Positions 27,326 to 36,800 of a stretch of DNA of 64,000 nt are shown here, piece by piece. The position numbers and the translations under genes were made by a program. The stretch spans positions 7,079 through 71,078 of the forward strand of contig CBDCRZ010000157.1 in assembly GCA_965221135.1 (NCBI GenBank), written 5' to 3'. Origin of the DNA: Sansalvadorimonas sp965221135 (GTDB taxonomy: Bacteria > Pseudomonadota > Gammaproteobacteria > Pseudomonadales > Endozoicomonadaceae). How positions within the stretch are numbered: position 1 is the first letter of the stretch; each line of letters starts with the position of its first letter. A model generated the notes under the pieces. The model ran no database searches and was not told the origin of the DNA. It was given only the letters and a program-made list of their open reading frames with translations.

Positions 27326-30286
27326 ATGCTTTTGGAGGATCATGGTCGGTATATGAGGCGGTTTGCTGATTGTGTATTCCCTTCTCTTTTTGGCCTGTGC
27401 CGTCTTGCCATATATCCCGCCATTGCCTTTACTGCACAGCCTCAACGAACGGGCAAGAGGATGAGATTTACCGTGAATATTGGTGCTCACTTTTGCAGGA
27501 GAGAATTGTTTTTTATTTGGTTAATGCTACCGCTGTCAGGGGGCGTGATAGAGAAATGCGCAGCAGCAGATAAAGATACAAAGAAAAGCTGGGCGGCAAT
27601 AGTAAAGCCTTCACCTGCTTCCCTGTATCCCGGTCGTACCTGTGTCCGGCCACATGCCTCCCCTTTTCCTGAATCATCAATGCTTCAGTGGCCGCCTGTA
27701 TTGACCACATCAAAGACCCATGCCGAAGTCCCTTCACGACAACAGGAATCGTCTGAGGCTACAGTTCGAACACATCCACAAAGAAGACCAGACAGAAAGA
27801 GACAATATTACCGCAACCCTTCCGCCGAGCGTTTCGATCAACAGATAGAAGCACTGGCAAACGAAGTGAATCGACTCAAAAAGCAACTTCACGGGCCACA
27901 TCGGGAGAGCCATAAAACCGCGCTTTTAGATCTTGCATTCCAGATGACAGAAAGAGATCCGCACCCGCTTCAAGCCAGTCCCAGAGCCCTTGCTCTTTTG
28001 GCAAATGCGTTTTCAAAATTAGCAAAATATCAAGAAGGCGCCACAGCGTTAGACTGGATAATGAAAGCCGTGATCCACCGCAGTCAAAAACAGCAGCTAA
28101 CCAAACAGTGCGGATTTAAAGCCCAAACGCTGGCCATGGTGCTCAATAGCCTGAGTCAGGTGGAGGGCGACAAAGCCGACACAACCCGGAAGGCGCTGGC
28201 CAAAGAAGTGGGGAGGCGTGATTTGACCGACACCAAAGAGTGGTCGGCCCAGCATCTGGCCATGGTGACCAATGGCCTGAGCCCGGTGACGGGGGACGAC
28301 GCCGACACGACCCGGAAGGCACTGGCCAAAGAGGTGGGGAGGCGTGATTTGACTGACCCCAGGGAGTGGTCGGCCCAGCCTCTGGCCATGGTGACCAATG
28401 GCCTGAGCCAAGTGACGGGGGACGACGCCGACACGACCCGGAAGGCACTGGCCAAAGAGGTGGGAATCCGTGATTTGACTGACCCCAGGGAGTGGTCGGC
28501 CCAGCCTCTGGCCATGGTGACCAATGGCCTGAGCCAGGTGACGGGGGACGACGCCGACACGACCCGGAAGGCGCTGGCCAAAGAGGTGGGGAGGCGTGAT
28601 TTGACCGACACCAAAGAGTGGTCGGCCCAGCCTCTGGCCATGGTGACCAATGGCCTGAGCCAGGTGACGGGGGACGACGCCAGCACGACCCGGAAGGCGC
28701 TGGCCAAAGAAGTGGGGGGGCGTGCCCTTGCCGGAGACCTTAAGTGCTGGATAGCGCAAGATCTGGCCATGGTGACCAATGGCCTGAGCCAGGTGACGGG
28801 GGACGAGGCCGACACGACCCGGAAGGCGCTGGCCAAAGAGGTGGGGAGGCGTGATTTGACTGACCCCAGGGAGTGGTCGGCCCAGTCTCTGGCCATGGTG
28901 ACCAATGGCCTGAGGCAGGTGGCGGGGGACGACACCGACACGACCCGGAAGGCGCTGGCCAAAGAAGTGGGGAGGCGTGCCCTTGCCGGAGACCTTAAGT
29001 GCTGGATAGCGCAACATCTGGCCATTGTGACCAATGGTCTGAGCCAGGTGACGGGGGACGACGCCGACACGACCCGGAAGGCGCTGGCCAAAGAGGTAGG
29101 GAGGCGTGATTTGACTGACCCCAGGGAGTGGTCGGCCCAGCCTCTGGCCATGGTGACCAATGGCCTGAGTCAGGTAGCGGGTGACGACGCCGACATGACC
29201 CGGAAGGCGCTGGCCAAAGAAGTGGGGAGGCGTGCCCTTGCCGGAGACCTTAAGTGCTGGATAGCGCAAGAGCTGGCCATGGTGACCAATGGCCTGAGTC
29301 ATGTGGCGGGGGACGACGCCGACACGTCCCGGAAGGCGCTGGCCAAAGAGGTGGGGAGGCGTGATTTGACAGACCCCAGGGAGTGGTCGGCCCAGCCTCT
29401 GGCCATGGTGGCCAGTGGGATGTCTCATTGCTCACACGTCATAGGGGAGGATGTTGTTCAAGCTTCGATTCAAGCCATTATGAACATATCGCCGACTGAA
29501 CAGGGTATCATTATGGCCCTTGACGCTTTGTGCCGTTTATCTCTGTCAGACGACCAGCTGAAGCTTGGCTATTTCCTGGTTAAACGTCTTTGTGATATGA
29601 CTGGTTTTATTGACACAGGCGGCCCTCTACAGCATAACGTCGGCGACTTCTTATGGAACCTGGCCGTTCTGGATTTATGTGCAAAACAAAATCCGCTCGT
29701 CAAGGATGATCCTGATACACCCCGTTTCGATATCTTTGTTAAGCCGCTAATGGATAGGGAAAATATCAGGGACCTTCTTTCACATCACTGGCAAGACAGA
29801 TTTGCATATATTTACTGGGCAGGCATTTCTAACGTGGAAATTGATGTGTCTCCTGCTCTTTCTGCTCCTGAAAAAAAGGTGAAAGTCTCAGCATTACAAA
29901 ACAGAGTGTTCCAGGCTGTTAAAAATGCTTTGCCAAACCAAAATATTGTTATGGAAGTGAATATTGAAGGGTTCCCAGTTGATATTCTGGTGGGTAAAAC
30001 CTTGTGTATAGAGGTCGATGGCCCCCATCATTATATTCAGGATGAGACAATGGAAAACGATGAGCTTCTTCTTGCAAAAGAATCTGGAAAAAGAAGAGCG
30101 CGAGACCGTTTGATAGATCACATACTCAAAGGCCTGGGGTTTGAGGTGCTACGTATTTCCTATGTTGAGACTGACTCGGTCGCAGGCCTTGGAACGTTTG
30201 TTGATCGGGTGATAAATGCAATGGACGAACAAGAAATGAGTCGCCAGTATGAAGGCCTGAGAGTGAATGACTTGCCAGCCTGGTAA
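27326..30286 (+). CDS. OPR-like repeat RAP-domain protein 2
   Basis: About 986 aa. It has an N-terminal region with hydrophobic segments ('LFFIWLMLPLSGG' near residue 64), a basic Arg/Gln/Lys region, a helical lead-in ('RALALLANAFSKLAKY'), then ten 42-43 residue repeats built on 'AQ-x-LAMVTNGLSQV' (helix A) and 'TTRKALAKEVG' (helix B). A diverged capping repeat ('LAMVASGMSHCSH') and more helices precede a RAP domain with 'GFPVDILVGKTLCIEVDGPH'. Residue x runs T-H-P-P-P-D-S-H-P-E-P. RAP domains follow helical repeats in organelle OPR and FASTK RNA-binding proteins, so RNA binding is likely. No Shine-Dalgarno precedes the start; the ATG at 27248 overlaps the previous gene. Confidence 0.82.
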   Translation: MLLEDHGRYMRRFADCVFPSLFGLCRLAIYPAIAFTAQPQRTGKRMRFTVNIGAHFCRRELFFIWLMLPLSGGVIEKCAAADKDTKKSWAAIVKPSPASLYPGRTCVRPHASPFPESSMLQWPPVLTTSKTHAEVPSRQQESSEATVRTHPQRRPDRKRQYYRNPSAERFDQQIEALANEVNRLKKQLHGPHRESHKTALLDLAFQMTERDPHPLQASPRALALLANAFSKLAKYQEGATALDWIMKAVIHRSQKQQLTKQCGFKAQTLAMVLNSLSQVEGDKADTTRKALAKEVGRRDLTDTKEWSAQHLAMVTNGLSPVTGDDADTTRKALAKEVGRRDLTDPREWSAQPLAMVTNGLSQVTGDDADTTRKALAKEVGIRDLTDPREWSAQPLAMVTNGLSQVTGDDADTTRKALAKEVGRRDLTDTKEWSAQPLAMVTNGLSQVTGDDASTTRKALAKEVGGRALAGDLKCWIAQDLAMVTNGLSQVTGDEADTTRKALAKEVGRRDLTDPREWSAQSLAMVTNGLRQVAGDDTDTTRKALAKEVGRRALAGDLKCWIAQHLAIVTNGLSQVTGDDADTTRKALAKEVGRRDLTDPREWSAQPLAMVTNGLSQVAGDDADMTRKALAKEVGRRALAGDLKCWIAQELAMVTNGLSHVAGDDADTSRKALAKEVGRRDLTDPREWSAQPLAMVASGMSHCSHVIGEDVVQASIQAIMNISPTEQGIIMALDALCRLSLSDDQLKLGYFLVKRLCDMTGFIDTGGPLQHNVGDFLWNLAVLDLCAKQNPLVKDDPDTPRFDIFVKPLMDRENIRDLLSHHWQDRFAYIYWAGISNVEIDVSPALSAPEKKVKVSALQNRVFQAVKNALPNQNIVMEVNIEGFPVDILVGKTLCIEVDGPHHYIQDETMENDELLLAKESGKRRARDRLIDHILKGLGFEVLRISYVETDSVAGLGTFVDRVINAMDEQEMSRQYEGLRVNDLPAW

Positions 30287-30344
30287 CCTTTCTACCAACC
30301 ACCTGAACGCCACCATTTCAGGCAATGATTTTTCCTGTCCGGTT

Positions 30345-33300
30345 ATGCTTTTGGAGGATCATGGTCGGTATATGAGGCGGTTTGCTGATTGTGTATTCCC
30401 TTCTCTTTTTGGCCTGTGCCGTCTTGCCATATATCCCGCCATTGCCTTTACTGCACAGCCTCAACGAACGGGCAAGAGGATGAGATTTACCGTGAATATT
30501 GGTGCTCACTTTTGCGGGAGAGAATTGTTTTTTATTTGGTTAATGCTACCGCTGTCAGGGGGCGTGATAGAGAAATGCGCAGCAGCAGATAAAGATACAA
30601 AGAAAAGCTGGGCGGCAATTGTAAAGCCTTTACCTGCTTCCCTGTATCCCGGTCGTACCGGTGTCCGGCCACATGCCTCTCCTGTTCCTGAATCATCAAT
30701 GCTTCAGTGGCCGCCTGTATTGACCACATTAAAGACCCATGCCGAAGTCCCTTCTCGACAACAGGAATCGTCTGAGGCTACAGTTCGAACACATCCAAAA
30801 AGAAGACCAGACAGAAAGATACAATATTACCGCAACCCTTCCGCCGAGCGTTTCGATCAACAGATAGAAGCACTGGCAAACGAAGTGAATCGACTCAAAA
30901 AGCAACTTCACGGGCCACATCGGGAGAGCCATAAAACCGCGCTTTTAGATCTTGCATTCCAGATGACAGAAAGAGAGCCGCACCCGCTTCGAGCCAGTCC
31001 CAAAGCCCTTGCTCTTTTGGCAAATGCGTTTTCAAAATTAGCAAAATATCAAGAAGGCGCCACAGCGTTAGACTGGATAATGAAAGCCGTGATCCACCGC
31101 AGTCAAAAACAGCAGCTAACCAAACAGTGCGGATTTAAAGCCCAAACGCTGGCCATGGTGCTCAATAGCCTGAGTCAGGTCGCCGGTGACAAAGCCGACA
31201 CGACCCGGAAGGCGCTGGCCAAAGAGGTGGGGAGGCGTGATTTGACTGGCCCCAGGGAGTGGTCGGCCCAGCATCTGGCCATGGTGACCAATGGCCTGAG
31301 CCCGGTGACGGGGGACGACGCCGACACGACCCGGAAGGCGCTGGCCAAAGAGGTGGGAAGCCGTGATTTGACTGACACCAGTGAGTGGTCGGCCCAGCCT
31401 CTGGCCATGGTGACCAATGGCCTGAGGCGGGTGGCGGGGGACGACGCCGACACGACCCGGAAGGCGCTGGCCAAAGAGGTGGGAAGCCGTGATTTGACCG
31501 ACACCAAAGAGTGGTCGGCCCAGCATCTGGCCATGGTGACCAATGGCCTGAGCCAGGTGGCGGGGGTCGACGCCGACACGACCCGGAAGGCGCTGGCCAA
31601 AGAGGTGGGAAGCCGTGATTTGACCGACACCAAAGAGTGGTCGGCCCAGCATCTGGCCATGGTGACCAATGGCCTGAGTCAGGTGGCGGGGGACGACGCC
31701 GACACGCCCCGGAAGGCGCTGGCCAAAGAAGTGGGGAGGCGTGCCCTTGCCGGAGACCTTAAGTGCTGGATAGCGCAACATCTGGCCATGGTGACCAATG
31801 GCCTGAGTCAGGTGGCGGGTGACGACGCCGACACGACCCGGAAGGCGCTGGCCAAAGAGGTGGGAAGCCGTGATTTGACTGACACCAGTGAGTGGTCGGC
31901 CCAGCCTCTGGCCATGGTGACCAATGGCCTGAGTCAGGTGGCGGGTGACGACGCCGACACGACCCGGAAGGCGCTGGCCAAAGAGGTGGGAAGGCGTGCC
32001 CTTGCCGGAGACCTTAAGTGCTGGATAGCACAACATCTGGCCATGGTGACCAATGGCCTGAGGCAGGTGGCGGGGGACGACGCCGACACGACCCGGAAGG
32101 CGCTGGCCAAAGAGGTGGGAAGCCGTGATTTGACCGACACCAAAGAGTGGTCGGCCCAGCCTCTGGCCATGGTGGCCAATGGCCTGAATCAGGTAGCGGG
32201 TGACGACGCCGACACGACCCGGAAGGCGCTGGCCAAAGAAGTGGGGAGGCGTGCCCTTGCCGGAGACCTTAAGTGCTGGATAGCGCAAGATCTGGCCATG
32301 GTGACCAATGGCCTGAGTCAGGTGGCGGGTGACGACGCCGACACGACCCGGAAGGCGCTGGCCAAAGAAGTGGGGAGGCGTGCCCTTGCCGGAGACCTTA
32401 AGTGCTGGATAGCGCAAGATCTGGCCATGGTGACCAATGGCCTGAGTCAGGTGACGGGGGACGACGCCGACACGTCCCGGAAGGCGCTGGCCAAAGAGGT
32501 AGGGAGGCGTGCCCTTGCCGGAGACCTTAAGTGCTGGATAGCGCAAGATCTGGCCATGGTGACCAATGGCCTGAGTCAGGTGACGGGGGACGACGCCGAC
32601 ACGTCCCGGAAGGCGCTGGCCAAAGAGGTGGGGAGGCGTGATTTGACCGACACCAGTGAGTGGTCGGCCCAGCCTCTGGCCATGGTGACCAATGGCCTGA
32701 GTCAGGTAGCGGGTGACGACGCCGACATGACCCGGAAGGCGCTGGCCAAAGAAGTGGGGAGGCGTGCCCTTGCCGGAGACCTTAAGTGCTGGATAGCGCA
32801 AGAGCTGGCCATGGTGACCAATGGCCTGAGCCAGGTGACGGGGAACGACGCCGACACGACCCGGAAGGCGCTGGCCAAAGAGGTGGGAAGCCGTGATTTG
32901 ACCGACACCAAAGAGTGGTCGGCCCAGCATCTGGCCATGGTGGCCAGTGGGATGTCTCATTGCTCACACGTCATAGGGGAGGATGTTGTTCAAGCTTCGA
33001 TTCAAGCCATTTTGAACATATCGCCGACTGAACAGGAGATCATTATGGCCCTTTACGCTTTGTGCCGTTTATCTCTGTCAGGCGACCAGCTGAAGCTTGG
33101 CTATTTCCTGGTTAAACGTCTTTGTGATATGACTGGTTTTATTGACACAGGCGGCCCTCTACAGCATAGCGTCGGCGACTTCTTATGGAACCTGGCCGTT
33201 CTGGATTTATGTGCAAAACAAAATCCGCTCGTCAAGGATGATCCTGATACACCCCGTTTCGATATCTTTGTTAAGCCGCTAATGGATATGGAAAATATCA

Positions 33301-33821
33301 GGGACCTTCTTTCACATCACTGGCAAGACAGATTTGCATATTTTTACTGGGCAGGCATTTCTAACTTGGAAATTGATGTGTCTCCTGCTCTTTCTGCTCC
33401 TGAAAAAAAGGTGAAAGTCTCAGCATTACAAAACAGAGTGTTCCAGGCTGTTAAACATGCTTTGCCAAACCAAAATATTGTTATGGAAGTGAATATTGAA
33501 GGGTTCCCAGTTGATATTCTGGTGGGTAAAACCTTGTGTATAGAGGTCGATGGCCCCCATCATTATATTCAGGATGAGACAATGGAAAACGATGAGCTTC
33601 TTCTTGCAAAAGAATTTGGAAAAAGAAGAGCGCGAGACCGTTTGATAGATCACATACTCAAAGGCCTGGGGTTTGAGGTGCTACGTATTTCCTATGTTGA
33701 GACTGACTCGGTCGCAGGCTTGGGAACGTTTGTTGATCGGGTGATAAATGCAATGGACGAACAAGAAATGAGTAGCCAGTATGAAGGCCTGAGAGTGAAT
33801 GACTTGCCAGGAGCCTGGTAA
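30345..33821 (+). CDS. OPR-like repeat RAP-domain protein 3
   Basis: About 1158 aa, the same architecture as copy 2 but with 14 full repeats plus the capping one; the length difference is four repeats. Residue x runs T-H-P-H-H-H-P-H-P-D-D-D-P-E-H. Alternating linker types are 'RRALAGDLKCWIAQ' (43-residue repeat) and 'SRDLTDTKEWSAQ' (42-residue repeat). The N-terminal region and RAP domain are almost identical to the neighbours, so change is concentrated in the repeat array. The frame also opens upstream at 30267, overlapping the stop of copy 2. Confidence 0.82.
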   Translation: MLLEDHGRYMRRFADCVFPSLFGLCRLAIYPAIAFTAQPQRTGKRMRFTVNIGAHFCGRELFFIWLMLPLSGGVIEKCAAADKDTKKSWAAIVKPLPASLYPGRTGVRPHASPVPESSMLQWPPVLTTLKTHAEVPSRQQESSEATVRTHPKRRPDRKIQYYRNPSAERFDQQIEALANEVNRLKKQLHGPHRESHKTALLDLAFQMTEREPHPLRASPKALALLANAFSKLAKYQEGATALDWIMKAVIHRSQKQQLTKQCGFKAQTLAMVLNSLSQVAGDKADTTRKALAKEVGRRDLTGPREWSAQHLAMVTNGLSPVTGDDADTTRKALAKEVGSRDLTDTSEWSAQPLAMVTNGLRRVAGDDADTTRKALAKEVGSRDLTDTKEWSAQHLAMVTNGLSQVAGVDADTTRKALAKEVGSRDLTDTKEWSAQHLAMVTNGLSQVAGDDADTPRKALAKEVGRRALAGDLKCWIAQHLAMVTNGLSQVAGDDADTTRKALAKEVGSRDLTDTSEWSAQPLAMVTNGLSQVAGDDADTTRKALAKEVGRRALAGDLKCWIAQHLAMVTNGLRQVAGDDADTTRKALAKEVGSRDLTDTKEWSAQPLAMVANGLNQVAGDDADTTRKALAKEVGRRALAGDLKCWIAQDLAMVTNGLSQVAGDDADTTRKALAKEVGRRALAGDLKCWIAQDLAMVTNGLSQVTGDDADTSRKALAKEVGRRALAGDLKCWIAQDLAMVTNGLSQVTGDDADTSRKALAKEVGRRDLTDTSEWSAQPLAMVTNGLSQVAGDDADMTRKALAKEVGRRALAGDLKCWIAQELAMVTNGLSQVTGNDADTTRKALAKEVGSRDLTDTKEWSAQHLAMVASGMSHCSHVIGEDVVQASIQAILNISPTEQEIIMALYALCRLSLSGDQLKLGYFLVKRLCDMTGFIDTGGPLQHSVGDFLWNLAVLDLCAKQNPLVKDDPDTPRFDIFVKPLMDMENIRDLLSHHWQDRFAYFYWAGISNLEIDVSPALSAPEKKVKVSALQNRVFQAVKHALPNQNIVMEVNIEGFPVDILVGKTLCIEVDGPHHYIQDETMENDELLLAKEFGKRRARDRLIDHILKGLGFEVLRISYVETDSVAGLGTFVDRVINAMDEQEMSSQYEGLRVNDLPGAW

Positions 33822-33879
33822 CCTTTCTACCAACCACCTGAACGCCACCATTTCAGGCAATGATTTTTCCTGTCCGGTT

Positions 33880-36800
33880 ATGCTTTTGGAAGATCATGGT
33901 CGGTATATGAGGCGGTTTTCTGATTGTGTATTCCCTTCTCTTTTTGGCCTGTGCCGTCTTGCCATATATCCCGCCATTGCCTTTACTGCACAGCCTCAAC
34001 GAACGGGCAACAGGATGAGATTGACCGTGAATATTGGTGCTCACTTTAGCGGGAGAGAATTGTTTTTTATTTGGTTAATGCTACCGCTGTCAGGGGGCGT
34101 GATAGAGAAATGCGCAGCAGCAGATAAAGATACAAAGAAAAGCTGGGCGGCAATTGTAAAGCCTTTACCTGCTTCCCTGTATCCCGGTCGTACCTGTGTC
34201 CGGCCACATGCCTCTCCTGTTCCTGAATCATCAATGCTTCAGTGGCCGCCTGTATTGACCACATCAAAGACCCACACCGAAGTCCCTTCACGACAACAGG
34301 AATCGTCTGAGGCTACAGTTCGAACACATCCACAAAGAAGACCAGACAGAAAGAGACAATATTACCGCAACCCTTCCACCGAGCGTTTCGATCAACAGAT
34401 AGAAGCACTGGCAAACGAAGTGAATCGACTCAAAAAGCAACTTCACGGGCCACATCGGGAGAGCCATAAAACCGCGCTTTTAGATCTTGCATTCCAGATA
34501 ACAGAAAGAGATCCGCACCCGCTTCGAGCCAGTCCCAGAGCCCTTGCTCTTTTGGCAAATGCGTTTTCAAAATTAGCAAAATATCAAGAAGGCGCCACAG
34601 CGTTAGACTGGATAATGAAAGCCGTGATCCACCGCAGTCAAAAACAGCAGTTAACCAAACAGTGCGGATTTAAAGCCCAAACGCTGGCCATGGTGCTCAA
34701 TAGCCTGAGTCAGGTGGCGGGTGACGACGCCGACACGACCCGGAAGGCGCTGGCCAAAGAGGTGGGGAGGCGTGATTTGACTGACCCCAGGGAGTGGTCG
34801 GCCCAGCATCTAGCCATGGTGACCAATGGCCTGAGCCAGGTGACGGGGGACGACGCCGACACGACCCGGAAGGCGCTGGCCAAAGAAGTGGGGAGGCGTG
34901 CCCTTGCCGGAGACCTTAAGTGCTGGATAGCGCAAGATCTGGCCATGGTGACCAATGGCCTGAGCCCGGTGACGGGGGACGACGCCGACACGACCCGGAA
35001 GGCGCTGGCCAAAGAGGTGGGGAGGCGTGATTTGACTGCCCCCTGGGAGTGGTCGGCCCAGCCTCTGGCCATGGTGACCAATGGCCTGAGCCAGGTGACG
35101 GGGGACGACGCCGACACGACCCGGAAGGCGCTGGCCAAAGAGGTGGGAAGCCGTGATTTGACCGACACCAAAGAGTGGTCGGCCCAGCATCTGGCCATGG
35201 TGACCAATGGCCTGAGTCAGGTGGCGGGGGACGACGCTGACACGACCCGGAAGGCGCTGGCCAAAGAAGTGGGGAGACGTGCCCTTGCCGGAGACCTTAA
35301 GTACTGGATAGCGCAACATCTGGCCTTACTGACCAATAGCCTGAGGCAGGTGGCGGGGGACGACGCCGACACGACCCGGAAGGCGCTGGCCAAAGAGGTG
35401 GGAAGCCGTGATTTGAACGACACTAAAGAGTGGTCGGCCCAGCACCTGGCCATGGTGACCAATGGCCTGAGCCCGGTGACGGGGGACAACGCCGACACGA
35501 CCCGGAAGGCGCTGGCCAAAGAAGTCGGGAGGCGTGGCCTTGCCGGAGACCTTAAGTGCTGGATAGCGCAAGATCTGGCCATGGTGACCAATGGCCTGAG
35601 TCAGGTGACGGGGGACGACGACGCCGACACGACCCGGAAGGCGCTGGCCAAAGAGGTGGGGAGGCGTGCCCTTGCCGGAGACCTTAAGTGCTGGATAGCG
35701 CAACATCTGGCCATGGTGACCAATGGCCTGAGCCAGGTGACGGGGGACGACGCCGACACGACCCGGAAGGCGCTGGCCAAAGAAGTGGGGAGGCGTGCCC
35801 TTGCCGGAAACCTTAAGTGCTGGATAGCGCAAAATCTGGCCATGGTGACCAATGGCCTGAGCCAGGTGACGGGGGACGACGCCGACACGACCCGGAAGGC
35901 GCTGGCCAAAGAGGTGGGGAGGCGTGCCCTTGCCGGAGACCTTAAGTGCTGGATAGCGCAAGAGCTGGCCATGGTGACCAATGGCCTGAGCCAGGTGACG
36001 GGGGACGACGCCGACACAACCCGGAAGGCGCTGGCCAAAGAGGTGGGGAGGCGTGATTTGACTGCCCCCTGGGAGTGGTCGGCCCAGCCTCTGGCCATGG
36101 TGACCAATGGACTGAGGCAGGTGATGGGGGACGACGCCGACACGACCCGGAAGGCGCTGGCCAAAGAAGTGGGGAGGCGTGCCCTTGCCGGAGACCTTAA
36201 GTGCTGGATAGCGCAAGAGCTGGCCATGGTGACCAATGGCCTGAGCCAGGTGACGGGGGACGACGCCGACACGACCCGGAAGGCGCTGGCCAAAGAGGTG
36301 GGGAGGCGTGATTTGACTGATCCCAGGGAGTGGTCGGCCCAGCATCTGGCCATGGTGACCAATGGCCTGAGCCCGGTGGCGGGGGACGACGCCGACACGA
36401 CCCGGAAGGCGCTGGCCAAAGAGGTGGGAAGCCGTGATTTGACCGACACCAAAGAGTGGTCGGCCCAGCCTCTGGCCATGGTGACCAATGGCCTGAGCCA
36501 GGTGACGGGGGACGACGCCGACACGACCCGGAAGGCGCTGGCCAAAGAGGTGGGAAGCCGTGATTTGACTGACACCAGAGAGTGGACGGCCCAGCCTCTG
36601 GCCATGGTGGCCAGTGGGATGTCTCATTGCTCACACGTCATAGGGGAGGATGTTGTTCAAGCTTCGATTCAAGCCATTATGAACATATCGCCGACTGAAC
36701 AGGAGATCATTATGGCCCTTTACGCTTTGTGCCGTTTATCTCTGTCAGACGACCAGCTGAAGCTTGGCTATTTCCTGGTTAAACGTCTTTGTGATATGAC

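Larger units (their letters stand above)
25201..36610 (+). repeat. 126/129-bp coding repeat arrays in the four OPR-like genes
   Basis: The arrays lie at about 25230-26400, 28120-29410, 31140-32950 and 34670-36610. Units of 126 bp (linker LTDTKE, LTDPRE or LTDTSE) and 129 bp (linker LAGDLKC) are nearly identical in DNA. Copy number differs between genes by whole units, so the arrays evolve by recombination. The long open frames on the opposite strand across these arrays are shadows. Confidence 0.9.

Noticed and set aside
25201..36610. Regular repeats as a CRISPR array
   Set aside because: Units are 126/129 bp, fully coding and nearly identical throughout; there are no short repeats alternating with unique spacers.
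25206..36634. Long minus-strand open frames (up to 614 aa) across the OPR-like arrays
   Set aside because: They mirror the period of the plus-strand repeats, have no ribosome sites, and stop where the plus-strand domains end; they are shadows of repetitive coding DNA.
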